Positions 11,099 to 20,275 of a stretch of DNA of 64,000 nucleotides are shown here, piece after piece. Source of the stretch: Mesomycoplasma ovipneumoniae. Lineage in GTDB: Bacteria; Bacillota_I; Bacilli_A; Mycoplasmatales; Metamycoplasmataceae. Under the pieces are notes generated by a model, which was not told where the DNA came from, did not search any database, and saw nothing but the letters and a program-made list of their open reading frames with translations. A program made the translations under genes and the position numbers. The stretch is taken from positions 248,001-312,000 of the forward strand of contig NZ_CP079199.1 of assembly GCF_024758565.1 (NCBI RefSeq), in the 5' to 3' direction. Numbering within the stretch: position 1 is the stretch's first letter; every line of letters begins with the position of its first letter.

Positions 11099-12495
11099 TA
11101 GTCCTCTAATCCTAAATTTATTTCATTTTTATTTTTGCTTGAAACATTAAAATCAAGGGCGGCAACAAATTGACCAATTTCAGGTAAAAAATTAAAAAAT
11201 AGCGTTCCAGTTGGACCATTTCTGTGTTTTGCGATAATTAATTTTGTATTTGGTCCGCTGTCAAAATTAGACTGATCATCTTCTTTTTTATTATAATAAT
11301 TGTCGCGGTGTAAAAAAGCAACAAGGTCAGCATCTTGTTCAATAGCTCCAGATTCACGTAAATCTGAAAGTAAAGGAGTTTTATCTTCTCTTCGTTCGAC
11401 ATTTCTTGAAAGTTGCGACAGAGCAATAATTGGCGTATTAACTGCGCGAGCTAGCTGTTTTAATTTCCGGGAAATAATTGAAACCTCGACTTGACGGTTG
11501 TAATTTTGATTATTTGCGCTTGAATTTATTAGTTGTAAATAGTCAAAAATAATAAGATCATATTTGGTATTGTTGCGATAACGTTTTTGAACCTCTCAAA
11601 AAATGTCGTCAATATTGATAGAACCTGAATCATTTATGGTGAGTTTTGCCTCTTTTAGTCGTTTAGAAATTGCTTTTTCAATTTTTATTAAATCTTCAGG
11701 CCGTAAATTTTTAGGTGTTTTGAATTTATTTGACTCAATTCCAGAGACAAGTGATAAAAGCCTGGTTCCTAAATCTGTGTTTGACATTTCAAGGGCAAAA
11801 AATAGAACAGATTTTCCACTTTTGCAAACATTTCAGGCTAGATTAAGGGCAAAAGCTGTTTTTCCAACTGACGGACGAGCTGCTAAAATTACAAGTTCAC
11901 CCCTTTGAAAACCAGAAGTAACAACATCTAAATTATCATAACCAGTCGAAATTCCTTTAATAGGATTTTTACTTGTGCGAAGTTCAGTAATAAATTGAAA
12001 AATTTCTTGGGCAATTTCATAAATTGAATAAAAAGACTGTTTGGCACTGTCTAAAGTCAAAAGATTAATTTTGTCAACAATTTGACTTGTAATTTCTAGT
12101 GATGTTTTTTTACCAAAGTCGAGTTCGTGGCTTGATTCTTCAATAATTTTTTTGAGCTGACGCAGAGTTTTTTTCTCGCTGACAATCCGTAAGTGCGAAG
12201 TAATTTCTGAAGGCAAAGAAAAATTATTATTATAAAGTCAAATTATGAATGACTTGCCGCCAATTTTTTCCAGTTTTTGATTTTTTTGCAGTTCTTCAAT
12301 AATTAAATTAACTTCAGGATCAGGGACACTAGCAACAACATTTTTAATTGCTTTGGCAATTTCAACTAGTCTTAGATCGCTAAAATCATTAGGGTCGATT
12401 GCGTCAATATAATTGATAATTTTTCTGGGATTTGAAAGCAAAAAAGAAATTATAAATGACTCAATATCGGGGGAAGTATAGCGCGAATTATTCAT
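11098..12495 (-). CDS. dnaB: replicative DNA helicase DnaB
   Basis: A 465-residue helicase. The N-terminal DnaG-interacting domain (about 1-100) is followed by the RecA-like motor: [20 protein letters not shown], Walker A ([13 protein letters not shown]), Walker B ([11 protein letters not shown]) and [20 protein letters not shown] with the arginine finger region near the end. Family length is about 450-470 and no intein is present. ATG 12495 lies inside the end of rplI (stop 12488). The rplI-dnaB order is the standard Firmicutes and mycoplasma arrangement. Confidence 0.97.
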
Positions 12496-12925
12496 CTTTT
12501 ACAACATTTATTTTTAAAGTAGCACTAATTTCAGGGCTTAATTTAATAGTAACATAACTTGTTCCAAAATTAGAAATTCCTGCAGTTTGAATTAAGTGCT
12601 TATCAATAAAAATATCTTTGGTCTCAAGTTCTTTTTTTATTTTTTTAGCCGAAATTGCCCCGTGGACTGAATCAAGTGTACCTTTTAATTTAAATCACAA
12701 AACAGTGTTTTCAATTTGAGACTTTAGTTGAACTGCTTGATTTTTTTTGTTTTCCTTTTCAGCTTCAATTTTTTTTAGCCTTTCTTTTAAAAGTTTTTCA
12801 GTTCTTGGATTAAAAGGTTCTGCTAAATTATTTTTAAACAAATAATTGCTAGCATAACCAGCTGAAACCTCAACAACAGTGTTTGCACGACCATCTTTTG
12901 TATCTTTAAGTAGAATTACTTTCAT
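12488..12925 (-). CDS. rplI: 50S ribosomal protein L9
   Basis: A 145-residue product starting MKVILLKDTKDGRANTVVEV and continuing GYASNYLFKNNLAEP, the conserved L9 N-terminal domain. A charged connecting helix (KERLKKIEAEKENKKNQ) and the C-terminal rRNA-binding domain follow. The start ATG 12925 has AAAGGAGA about 6 bases upstream, better than an in-frame codon at 12982. It overlaps the 3' end of gdpP by 20 bases and dnaB by 8. Confidence 0.95.
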
Positions 12926-14900
12926 ATTCTCTCCTTTGAATTGCAAGTTTAATATTTTCAACAAATTCAGAAAAAGTCTCAACTGTTGAATAAGCAGCTG
13001 CTGAAGTTACATTTCCGCCTCCACCAACTTGCTCTGCTATATATTGAACATTAACATTTTCAACACCTCGAGCTGACATTTTATAATTTTTTTGTTGCGG
13101 TAATTTTGCCACAACAAAGGCAGCTTGACGATTTTTAACTAACAAAATTTGCTCACAAGCAATCGAGACTAAATCAGTATCAATTTCCCGGTCAACACTT
13201 GCAAGGAAAAAACCTGGCTTAACTTCGGTGACATTTTCAAGAATTTCTTTAATAATTTTTGACTCATTTTCATTAAGTTTGAGAAATTCGCCAGTTTTTG
13301 CAGTTTTTGCACCTCAACGAACAAGGGCGGAGACGGCCGCAAAAGTTGAAGCACTGGCAGTTTTTTTAAACTGGGCCGAGTCAACATATAAACCGTTAAG
13401 CAAAATTTGGGCCCATTCTTGATCAATGCTTATATCTGAATGAATTGTTAGTAAAATTAAATGCGTAATAATTTCACATGTTGATGAAGATGAGACATCA
13501 ATATAGTCATGAATTAATTCCAAAATTCCTTGCATTTTGGAATTAATTCCGTGATGGTCAAAGACAAAAACATTTTCCAAATTAATTTGATCAAGCGCTT
13601 TTTTGTTTTCAATTCGCTCAACGTCAGACACATCGACTAAAATAGCAAGGCAAGTATCATTATTTTTTGAAGCCATTGTAATTTTTGAGGCAACTGAGCG
13701 GGATATAAAAATATTTTTCTTGATAAAATCAGCTTGCGATAAAAATCTTGTCGTTGTCGTGTCAAAAGTCTGATTTTGGATATAAAAATTAATTTTTCTT
13801 TTATAAATAACTTCAGCATATCTTTTTAAAAAATTACCCAGAACATAACCAGAACCAAATGAATCTAAGTCAGAATTAATGTGTCCATAAATTATTATAT
13901 TATCAATTTTTTCCAATTTTTCAACCAAAAGACGGGCAATTCTTCTAAGTCTAACAAGCGAATGGAGGCTGAGAGATTCACTATAAGAACCATAAGAAAA
14001 AGGTCTTTTTCCATAAGGATAAATTGAAACTTGATTTCCACCACGGGTTTTTGAAAAAATTAAGGCCTCATTTGCTAGTCTTTTTACTTCCACTAAATTT
14101 GTTGTGCCAATTCCAAAACCGACTGAAAATCAAACTTCGGTTGTATCATCAATTTTAGTGCTCTCATCACGAAAAATGTAAAAATGATTTTTTTGTCAAA
14201 GTACAAATGTTTCATAATGTAAAACTAACATAATCCGGCCATCTGCGTATTCTTTATACAAAAATTTATATTTTTGTGACAGTTTCTCAAAAAAATCATT
14301 AATAAAAATTTTAATTTTAGGATAATCTTGATCGCTACTGCGAAAATTAGTTGAGACAAAATTATCAACCTCAACCTCTGCAAAAACAAGCGAATTATTC
14401 TCATAACCTTGCGAAATTGACTTAAAAAGTGTGATATCACGATAAGAAATTCAATATGCAAATTTATTATAATTAATTTCAAACCAGTTATTTCCCCTTT
14501 TTATCTCAAATTTTGGTGGAATATCTTCAACCTTTTTATATTGGGGAAAAAGATAAAAAATATCACGATTTACTAGTCTTTCTGGGTATAAATCTTTAAC
14601 ATATTTTGAAACTTTTGTAATTTTATATGTTGATGATAAATTAACAATTCCAATATTATTTTCCTCGTTAATAAGGTCGAATTTTTGGTAATAAAAGTGG
14701 TTTTGCTTAATTATAAATTGGTAAAAAACAACAATTCCAACTATTAGCGAGATAATAAAAATTATGAAAATTCCGACAGCTAATGTGAAAAAAAGGTAAA
14801 AATCAAAGTCATCATTAAAAATAACTTTTAGTAATAAAGTTGTAATTTCAAGTAAAAAACTTATAAATGAAATTGAAAAGGGGAAAAGAAATTTTTTCAT
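12906..14900 (-). CDS. gdpP: GdpP-like cyclic-di-AMP phosphodiesterase (DHH/DHHA1)
   Basis: The 664 residues show two N-terminal membrane helices (1-65), a degenerate PAS-like stretch and a degenerate GGDEF domain (EVWFSVGFGIGTTNLVEVKR). A DHH phosphoesterase domain follows (GHINSDLDSFGS at about 345 and VFDHHGINSK), then DHHA1 (EQVGGGGNVTSAAA). GdpP hydrolyses cyclic di-AMP at the membrane and influences osmotic and envelope homeostasis. The metal-binding aspartates and DHH are intact. The gdpP-rplI-dnaB order matches Bacillus and Staphylococcus. The GGDEF consensus itself is absent, as usual in this family. Confidence 0.9.
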
Positions 14901-14906
14901 GAGTGC

Positions 14907-17279
14907 TTATTTTTTTACAATGAAATTTAAAATTTTTTTAGGTACAAAAATGGTCTTGACTATTGAGTGATTTTCTAAAAAATGCTGTATTTTATAGTGT
15001 TTTTCGGCAATTTCAATAATTTCGTCTTCGGCTTGCTCATCATTTAATTCCAAAATTGCTCTAGTTTTACCGTTTATTGAAACAGGTAAATTATAAGTAT
15101 TTTTTACAATTTTAGACTTGTCAAATTGAGGCCAGGCGTGAAAATGAAGCGGTTTTTGCTCTAATTTTTCTAATAATTCCTCTGAAATATGAGGGGCAAA
15201 AATCGATAGAATTACTAAAAAATCAACAAGATATTTTTTTGACGGTATGGCTTCAAGCTTACTTAAAAAATTAATATAGACCATTAATTTAGAAATAGCC
15301 ACATTAAACTTAAAATCCTGGACTAAATTAGTAATTTCAAAGACAAAATTATTATAAAAGTAGCTAAATTCAGAATCTTTTTCGAGCTCAGGATCAATTT
15401 TATAATCTTTTAAAATAATTCTAATAACCCTTTGAATTCAAGCATAAATTGAATTTGCACCTTTTTCATCCCAGGCGCGATTTTCATTAATTGGCCCCAT
15501 AAACATTAGAAAAATTCGAACACTATCAGCGCCATATTTATCCAAAACTGTATAAGGATTTATAATATTTCCTTTTGATTTAGACATTTTTTGGCCATCA
15601 GGTCCAAGTAACATTCCTTGGTGAATAACTCTGTCAAAAGGCTCAGAATTTGAAACAATACCAGCCTCAAATAAAACTTTATGTCAAAAACGTGAATAAA
15701 GTAAATGGCCAACTGCATGTTCTTGTCCGCCAATATAAATATCAACTGGAAGTCATTTTTGCAGTTTTTTATAGGCTTCTTTTGAGTCTAATTTTAAATA
15801 TGTACCATCTTTTTGTTTTAAAATAAAAGCAAGATAATACCATGAACTTCCAGCTCATTGGGGCATTGTATTAGTCTCGCGGCGGTAGATTTTGCCGTTT
15901 TTCTCAAAAAAAACTCAATCTTTTTGTAAAGCAAGTGGGGACTGACCATCACCTGAGGGAACAATTTTTTCTAAATGTGGGAGTTCAACAATTTTTTCTT
16001 CAAGATAGATTTTGCCATCTTGATCAAAATAAACAGGAAAAGGCTCGCCTCAATATCTTTGTCTTGAAAAAACTCAGTCTTTAATTTTATAAGAAATACT
16101 TTTTTTTGCTAGGCTTAATTTTTCTAATTTTTCAAAGATTAATTTTGAAGCACTTTGGGCTTCAAAATTGTCAAATTCTGCTGAATTTATAAGGAGATTT
16201 TTATCATTTATTACTTCTGAATAGTCAATTGCAAAAATTTTAGCAAATTCTAAATCATTTAAATTATGGGCTGGAACTCCCATAATTGCCGAAGTTCCGT
16301 AGTCATTTAGCACATAATTTGCAATATAAAGCGGAATTTTTTGAGAATTTAACGGGTGAATCATGTATAAATTAGTAAATATACCAGAAATTTGACTTTG
16401 AAGTTTGGGGCTAGAAAAACTGTTTTTTTCAATATAGTCACTAATTTTTGCATCTTTTTTTGCAAGATTTGTTGCAAAATCATGCAAAGGTGAAATAGCT
16501 AAAAAACTAACGCCATAAATAGTCTCAATTTTGGTTGTAAATATTTCAATAAAATCTTGACTATTTTCAAAGTAAAACTTAAGAATAACACCTTGGGACT
16601 TGCCGATTCATTTTTTTTGGAGCAACTTTAGTGACTCAGGGAAATTTATATTTTCAAGACCATCAAGCAATTTTTGGGCATACTTTGTGATTTTTAGCAC
16701 CCACTGATCCATTTTTTTAATTTCAACAGGAAAACTACCCCGTTCACTGACTAAATTTCCGTCTTTGTCACGACTTATTTCTTCATTTGCTAAAACTGTG
16801 CCTAATTTTGGACATCAATTTACTTGTGTCTGACGAATTTCAGCTAGGCCAACCTTATATAAAAGTTTAAAAATTCACTGGGTTTGTTCATAGAATTTTG
16901 GATCACTTGTGTTAATTTCTTTACTTCAATCATATGAAAAACCAAAAGAATTTATTTGCTCTTTAAAATTTTCAATATTTTTTTTAGTAAAATCTGCAGG
17001 GTGGTTGCCTGTTTGAATTGCATATTGTTCAGCCGGAAGACCAAAAGCATCTCAACCCATCGGGTGAAGAACATCAAAACCATTAAGGCGTTTAAATCTT
17101 GCAATTATATCTGATGCTGTATATCCAATTGGATGCCCTAGATGTAATCCGGCTGCCGAAGGATAAGGAAACATATCTAAAATATAGATTTTTTTATCTG
17201 AAGATTCGCTCGTTTCAAAAACGTTATTTTTTTGCCAATAGTTTTGTCATTTTTTTTCTATTAATTTATGGTCATACAT
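14907..17279 (-). CDS. leuS: leucine--tRNA ligase
   Basis: The 790-residue class I synthetase carries [20 protein letters not shown] (HIGH motif, residues 46-49), an editing (CP1) domain (about 220-400, with [18 protein letters not shown]) and the KMSKS loop ([10 protein letters not shown]). An anticodon-binding C-terminal region follows ([13 protein letters not shown]). It charges tRNA-Leu and clears mischarged products. The start is ATG 17279. The gdpP start lies 6 bases past its stop. It is the first gene of the - strand run that ends at nusG, and a TATAAT box sits 16 bases upstream. Confidence 0.96.
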
Positions 17280-17294
17280 GATACTAAATATTAA

Positions 17295-17300
17295 ATTATA
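17295..17300 (-). promoter_or_regulatory. -10 box for the leuS-to-nusG run
   Basis: TATAAT on the - strand (TATTATAATTTAA context), 16 bases before the leuS start codon, implying a very short leader. I see no convincing -35, which is common in mycoplasmas. No other strong promoter is obvious within the tightly packed run that follows. Confidence 0.5.
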
Positions 17301-17523
17301 ATATAAAAAGGCTAAATTTAAGTAAAATAATGTTAGATAAAATATTGGTTGTGCCACAAGTTGTTTTAAGCTTTTCATTAACCAGTCAACGATTAGACCT
17401 AAATTTTATAAGATTTAAACTTGAAGGAAAAAACAAAAATAACTAAAAACCATTAAATTACCGTATTAATTTAAGTTCAATTAATTTTTTTTATTTTTTT
17501 TAATGAAAAATTTAAATTTGTTG

Positions 17524-17529
17524 TATAAT
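17524..17529 (+). promoter_or_regulatory. -10 box of tracrRNA copy 1
   Basis: TATAAT in TTGTTGTATAATTAAAAATGC; transcription is expected to start near 17536. An A/T-rich upstream tract is shared with copy 2; no clear -35. Confidence 0.6.
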
Positions 17530-17535
17530 TAAAAA

Positions 17536-17633
17536 TGCATAATAACTTATGCTTACTCTAATAAGAAATTGTCGCACAAAAATAAGGCCTATTTTATATA
17601 GTGCCGCAACTGCCGCCGCAAGGCGGTTTTTTT
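17536..17633 (+). ncRNA. tracrRNA, copy 1
   Basis: The anti-repeat CTTACTCTAATAAGAAATTG plus TCGCACAAAAATAAGG pairs with the CRISPR repeat read on +. The repeat's 5' end, GTTTTTGTGC, matches GCACAAAAAT, and its 3' end pairs with the first block. A short internal mismatch (TACAG against TC) would leave the bulge typical of Cas9 duplexes. A nexus-like stretch (GGCCTATTTTATATAGTGCC) and a Rho-independent hairpin CCGCC-GCAA-GGCGG plus T-run follow. Upstream GCATAA-TAAC-TTATGC can form an extra 5' hairpin. Ends are inferred from the -10 box and terminator. Confidence 0.88.
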
Positions 17634-17957
17634 GTTTTTATGTAAAAAAAACTAAAATTTTAAAAATATAACAGGGCAATTCTATAACTATAACCTAATA
17701 TATTGGCAAATAATTGTTTGAATTTTTTTGTATTGTTTTACACAATAATTAATTAATATTAAAAACAATTAATTTTTAACTGCGAAAAACAGGTAGTTTC
17801 AAAACATTCATTGACCAAGTCAACAATTCAGCGCTAAATTTTGTAAGATTTGAACTTGAATGCAGAAACAAAAATAACTAAAAACCACCTAAATTCCGTA
17901 TTAATTTAAGTGCAATTAATTTTTTTCTTTTTTTTGATAAAAAATTTAAATTTGTTG

Positions 17958-17963
17958 TATAAT
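17958..17963 (+). promoter_or_regulatory. -10 box of tracrRNA copy 2
   Basis: TATAAT in TTGTTGTATAATTAACTATGC, placed exactly as in copy 1; transcription is expected to start near 17970. Confidence 0.6.
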
Positions 17964-17969
17964 TAACTA

Positions 17970-18069
17970 TGCACAATAAATTATGTTTTACTCTAATAAG
18001 AAATTGTCGCACAAAAATAAGGCCTATTTTATATAGTGCCGCAACTGCCGCCATCTAGGCGGTTTTTTT
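17970..18069 (+). ncRNA. tracrRNA, copy 2
   Basis: The anti-repeat GTTTTACTCTAATAAGAAAT is fully complementary to the 3' part of the repeat, one step better than copy 1 (CTTACTC). Then come the same TCGCACAAAAATAAGG block, the same nexus and a terminator with a changed loop (GCCGCC-ATCTA-GGCGG plus T-run). The 5' hairpin of copy 1 is imperfect here (GCACAATAAATTATGT). Both copies keep everything Cas9 is known to need, so both may be functional. Copy 2 is nearer to cas1. Confidence 0.88.
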
Positions 18070-18208
18070 TGTTTTTATGCAAAAAACAAAAATTTTAAAA
18101 AAAATATAAGACGGCAATACTGTATAAATTAGTAGAAAAATGGGAATATTAAATATTTTGTCTTTTGGGCAAAATTAGTTTTAGTGACCATATTAAGAAA
18201 TTTTATTG

Positions 18209-18214
18209 TATAAT
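18209..18214 (+). promoter_or_regulatory. -10 box before cas1
   Basis: TATAAT in TTTTATTGTATAATTATTG, 31 bases before the cas1 ATG. It resembles the tracrRNA promoters (TTGTTGTATAATTAA). It would drive the coupled cas1-cas2-csn2 transcript and perhaps read on into the array. Confidence 0.5.
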
Positions 18215-18245
18215 TATTGTTTTAAAATTAAAATTATTTTGCAAA

Positions 18246-19100
18246 ATGAAAAAAATTATTGAAATTAACGAATCAGACTACATTAAACTTTTCCTTGACA
18301 ATATTGTTATTAAACGTGACATTGAAAAATTTGTAATCCCAATTGACACAGTAGAAGTTATTATTTTTGAAAATGACCGAGCAACTATTACAATCCCACT
18401 AATCAACGAACTTGTTGAAAAGAAAGTTAATATAATTATTTGTAAAAATCATTTGCCAAATTCACTAATAATTCCTTACAGCGGCTATTATAATAATAAA
18501 GTTTTTCAGGAACAAATTAAATGGTCTCTTGAATACAAAGGTAAAACTTGGAAAAAAATTATTCGCCTAAAAATTCAAAGATCACTCGATACTTTAGTCG
18601 AGAAAAAACTCATTAACACTGAAATTGAAAAGAAAATGGCTTCATATATTGACCAAGTTGAAGACCATGATGTCACAAATCGCGAAGGTCATGTGGCTAA
18701 ATTATATTTTAAACATCTTTTTGGTGAAAATTTTATTCGCAACCAAAAAGGCGAAGATCGCATTAATAGTCTTTTAAATTATGGCTACACTGTTTTACTT
18801 AGTTATGTTGCCAGAGCTATTTGTGCCAAAGGAATGGATAATCGGCTTGGTGTGTATCATAAAAGTTTTAATAATAATTTTCCTTTGGCTTGTGATTTGA
18901 TGGAACCTTATCGCTTTTGAATTGACCAAATCGTTTTTGACCATATTAACAAAAAATTTTTTTTATTCCAAGAATTCAAAGAAGATTTATTTACATCTTT
19001 TAATAAATATATTACTTATAAAAATAAGAAGATTCGTTTTAAAAAATTTATCGATGCTGAAATCAGTGAAATTTTAGAGTTAAACAAAAATGCAAGCTAA
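18246..19100 (+). CDS. cas1: CRISPR integrase Cas1 (type II)
   Basis: The 284-residue protein has the Cas1 layout: an N-terminal beta domain (FENDRATITIPLINELVEKK), then the helical catalytic domain with the Glu-His-Asp set. These are NREGHVAKLYFKHLFG (Glu), LGVYHKSFNNNFPLACDLMEPYR (His and Asp) and the ARAICAKGMDN segment between them. With Cas2 it inserts new spacers at the leader end. I choose ATG 18246 (MKKIIEINES); the frame stays open upstream without a better start. The gene overlaps cas2 by 11 bases. Confidence 0.93.
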
Positions 19101-19434
19101 TATAATTGAGGTAAATACAAGAGAAATGCGGATTTTATTAATGTATGATATTTATTCAGAAAATGAACAACAAAATCCTGAATACAATAAGTTTGTTAAA
19201 AATCTTTTAAAACTAGGCTACATTCGGATTCAATATTCAATTTATGCCAAAATAATTCCTGTGCACACAATTTATCAGTCCGAAAGAAAAAAAATTATTA
19301 ATATTATTCCCAAAAATTCAAATGTTCGTATTTTACTTTTAACCGAACAACAATACCAAAATATGGAAATTCTAAGTGGTTCAAAATCTAAAAACGAAAT
19401 TATCAATTTTGAGCAGGAGTATATAAAATTATAA
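19090..19434 (+). CDS. cas2: CRISPR-associated Cas2
   Basis: A 114-residue protein with the Cas2 ferredoxin-like start MRILLMYDIYSENEQQNPEY and KFVKNLLKLGYIRIQYSIYA, typical of type II Cas2, and the dimerising C-terminus. Cas2 bridges two Cas1 dimers in the integrase. ATG 19090 overlaps cas1; translation could instead begin at the internal Met that starts MRILLMYD. The stop TAA overlaps the csn2 ATG (TAATG). Confidence 0.92.
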   Translation: MQANIIEVNTREMRILLMYDIYSENEQQNPEYNKFVKNLLKLGYIRIQYSIYAKIIPVHTIYQSERKKIINIIPKNSNVRILLLTEQQYQNMEILSGSKSKNEIINFEQEYIKL

Positions 19435-20207
19435 TGTTAAATTTTTTTAATAACAAAGCAAATTTAATTGAATTTAAGGAAAATATTAAAATTATTGAAT
19501 GCGAAAATATTGACCTTTTTTTACACGACCTTTTTGAATATGAGCAATCAAAAGGTGTTCAGTCAATTGATTTTGATGGAAAACTTTATTCAATTAAAGA
19601 TATTAGCGTTTTTACTTATTTAAACAAAATCACTGATTTTCTTAGTCTAAGCCCGAAAAATTGATTAGGTAACCAAATTATCCAAGATGAAATGTGACAA
19701 AATAGCAATTTTTTTAATAATCAAGAAATTCTATCCATAATTGATAAAATTAATACTTTATTAGGTTTTGAACTACTTGAATATCAAATTGATAATACTA
19801 AATTATTGAAGTCACTATTTGAAATTAATCCAAATATTCTACTTTCAAAAAATAATTTTGCAAAAATAATGGAAATTGTTTTTGCAAACAAACCTGATCC
19901 TTTAGTTATTTTCAAAGATTTAGAATTTATTAATTTAATTGACTTATTACAGTTTACAAATACAAAATTTATAATTTTAACTACTGATTTTACTAAATAT
20001 ATAAATAAATATGACCAACTCGAGCTTGTTGGCTTTTATAAAGATAAAACGATTATTGATATCAAAACACCATTGCCAATTATTAGCTATTTTGAAAATC
20101 ATAAAAATAAGGAAATTCTAGAAAGTGAACCTCTATTTTCAGATTTAAATGAAAAAAACGAGTTTCGTTTTCACATTAACATCATCAAAAGAACATTTTT
20201 TGAATAA
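19434..20207 (+). CDS. csn2: Csn2-like adaptation protein
   Basis: A 257-residue frame with two UGA Trp codons (19662 and 19695) that break it in the standard code. Position right after cas2 and before the array is the csn2 slot of type II-A loci. Csn2 forms a DNA-end-sliding ring needed for spacer uptake. The sequence is divergent; conserved-looking parts are SIDFDGKLYSIKDIS and the C-terminal FIILTTDFTKYINKYDQLEL (a beta strand as in Csn2). No P-loop is seen, as expected. The family call rests on context, length and general pattern. Confidence 0.75.
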
Positions 20208-20275
20208 AAAACCTCAAAAACAACTGGTTTTTTGAGAAAAAAACAAAGAAAATCAGTTTTTTTCTTTGAAATGAG
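20208..20275 (+). promoter_or_regulatory. CRISPR leader
   Basis: Only 68 bases separate the csn2 stop from the first repeat. They hold two overlapping hairpins: CTCAAAAAC with GTTTTTTGAG, and CAAAGAAAA-TCAG-TTTTTTTCTTTG. No standard promoter is evident, so array transcription may read through from cas1-cas2-csn2 or begin inside repeats. Orientation is set by the tracrRNA anti-repeat, which pairs with + strand repeat RNA. Confidence 0.6.

Larger units (their letters stand above)
17350..18115 (+). repeat. tandem duplication carrying two tracrRNA genes
   Basis: Bases about 17350-17700 and 17783-18115 are diverged copies of one unit, offset by 434 bases (TATAAT at 17524 and 17958). Shared blocks include ACAAAAATAACTAAAAACC, CCGTATTAATTTAAGT, TTTAAATTTGTTGTATAATTAA and the whole tracrRNA body. 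Point differences and small indels are scattered across the flanks, while the tracrRNA core (TCTAATAAG to the terminator) is almost unchanged. That pattern implies an old duplication with selection on the RNA. No protein gene is visible between leuS and cas1. Confidence 0.85.

Noticed and set aside
17970-17985. AATAAATTAT in the 5' part of tracrRNA copy 2 also occurs at the cas9 promoter, hinting at a long-tracrRNA-style autoregulatory guide
   Set aside because: Only 10 AT-rich bases match, no repeat-like segment folds onto the anti-repeat, and the match is expected by chance at this base composition.
18165-18245. Longer cas1 with an extra 27 N-terminal residues
   Set aside because: The extension includes the likely promoter -10 box and lacks family similarity; ATG 18246 fits Cas1.
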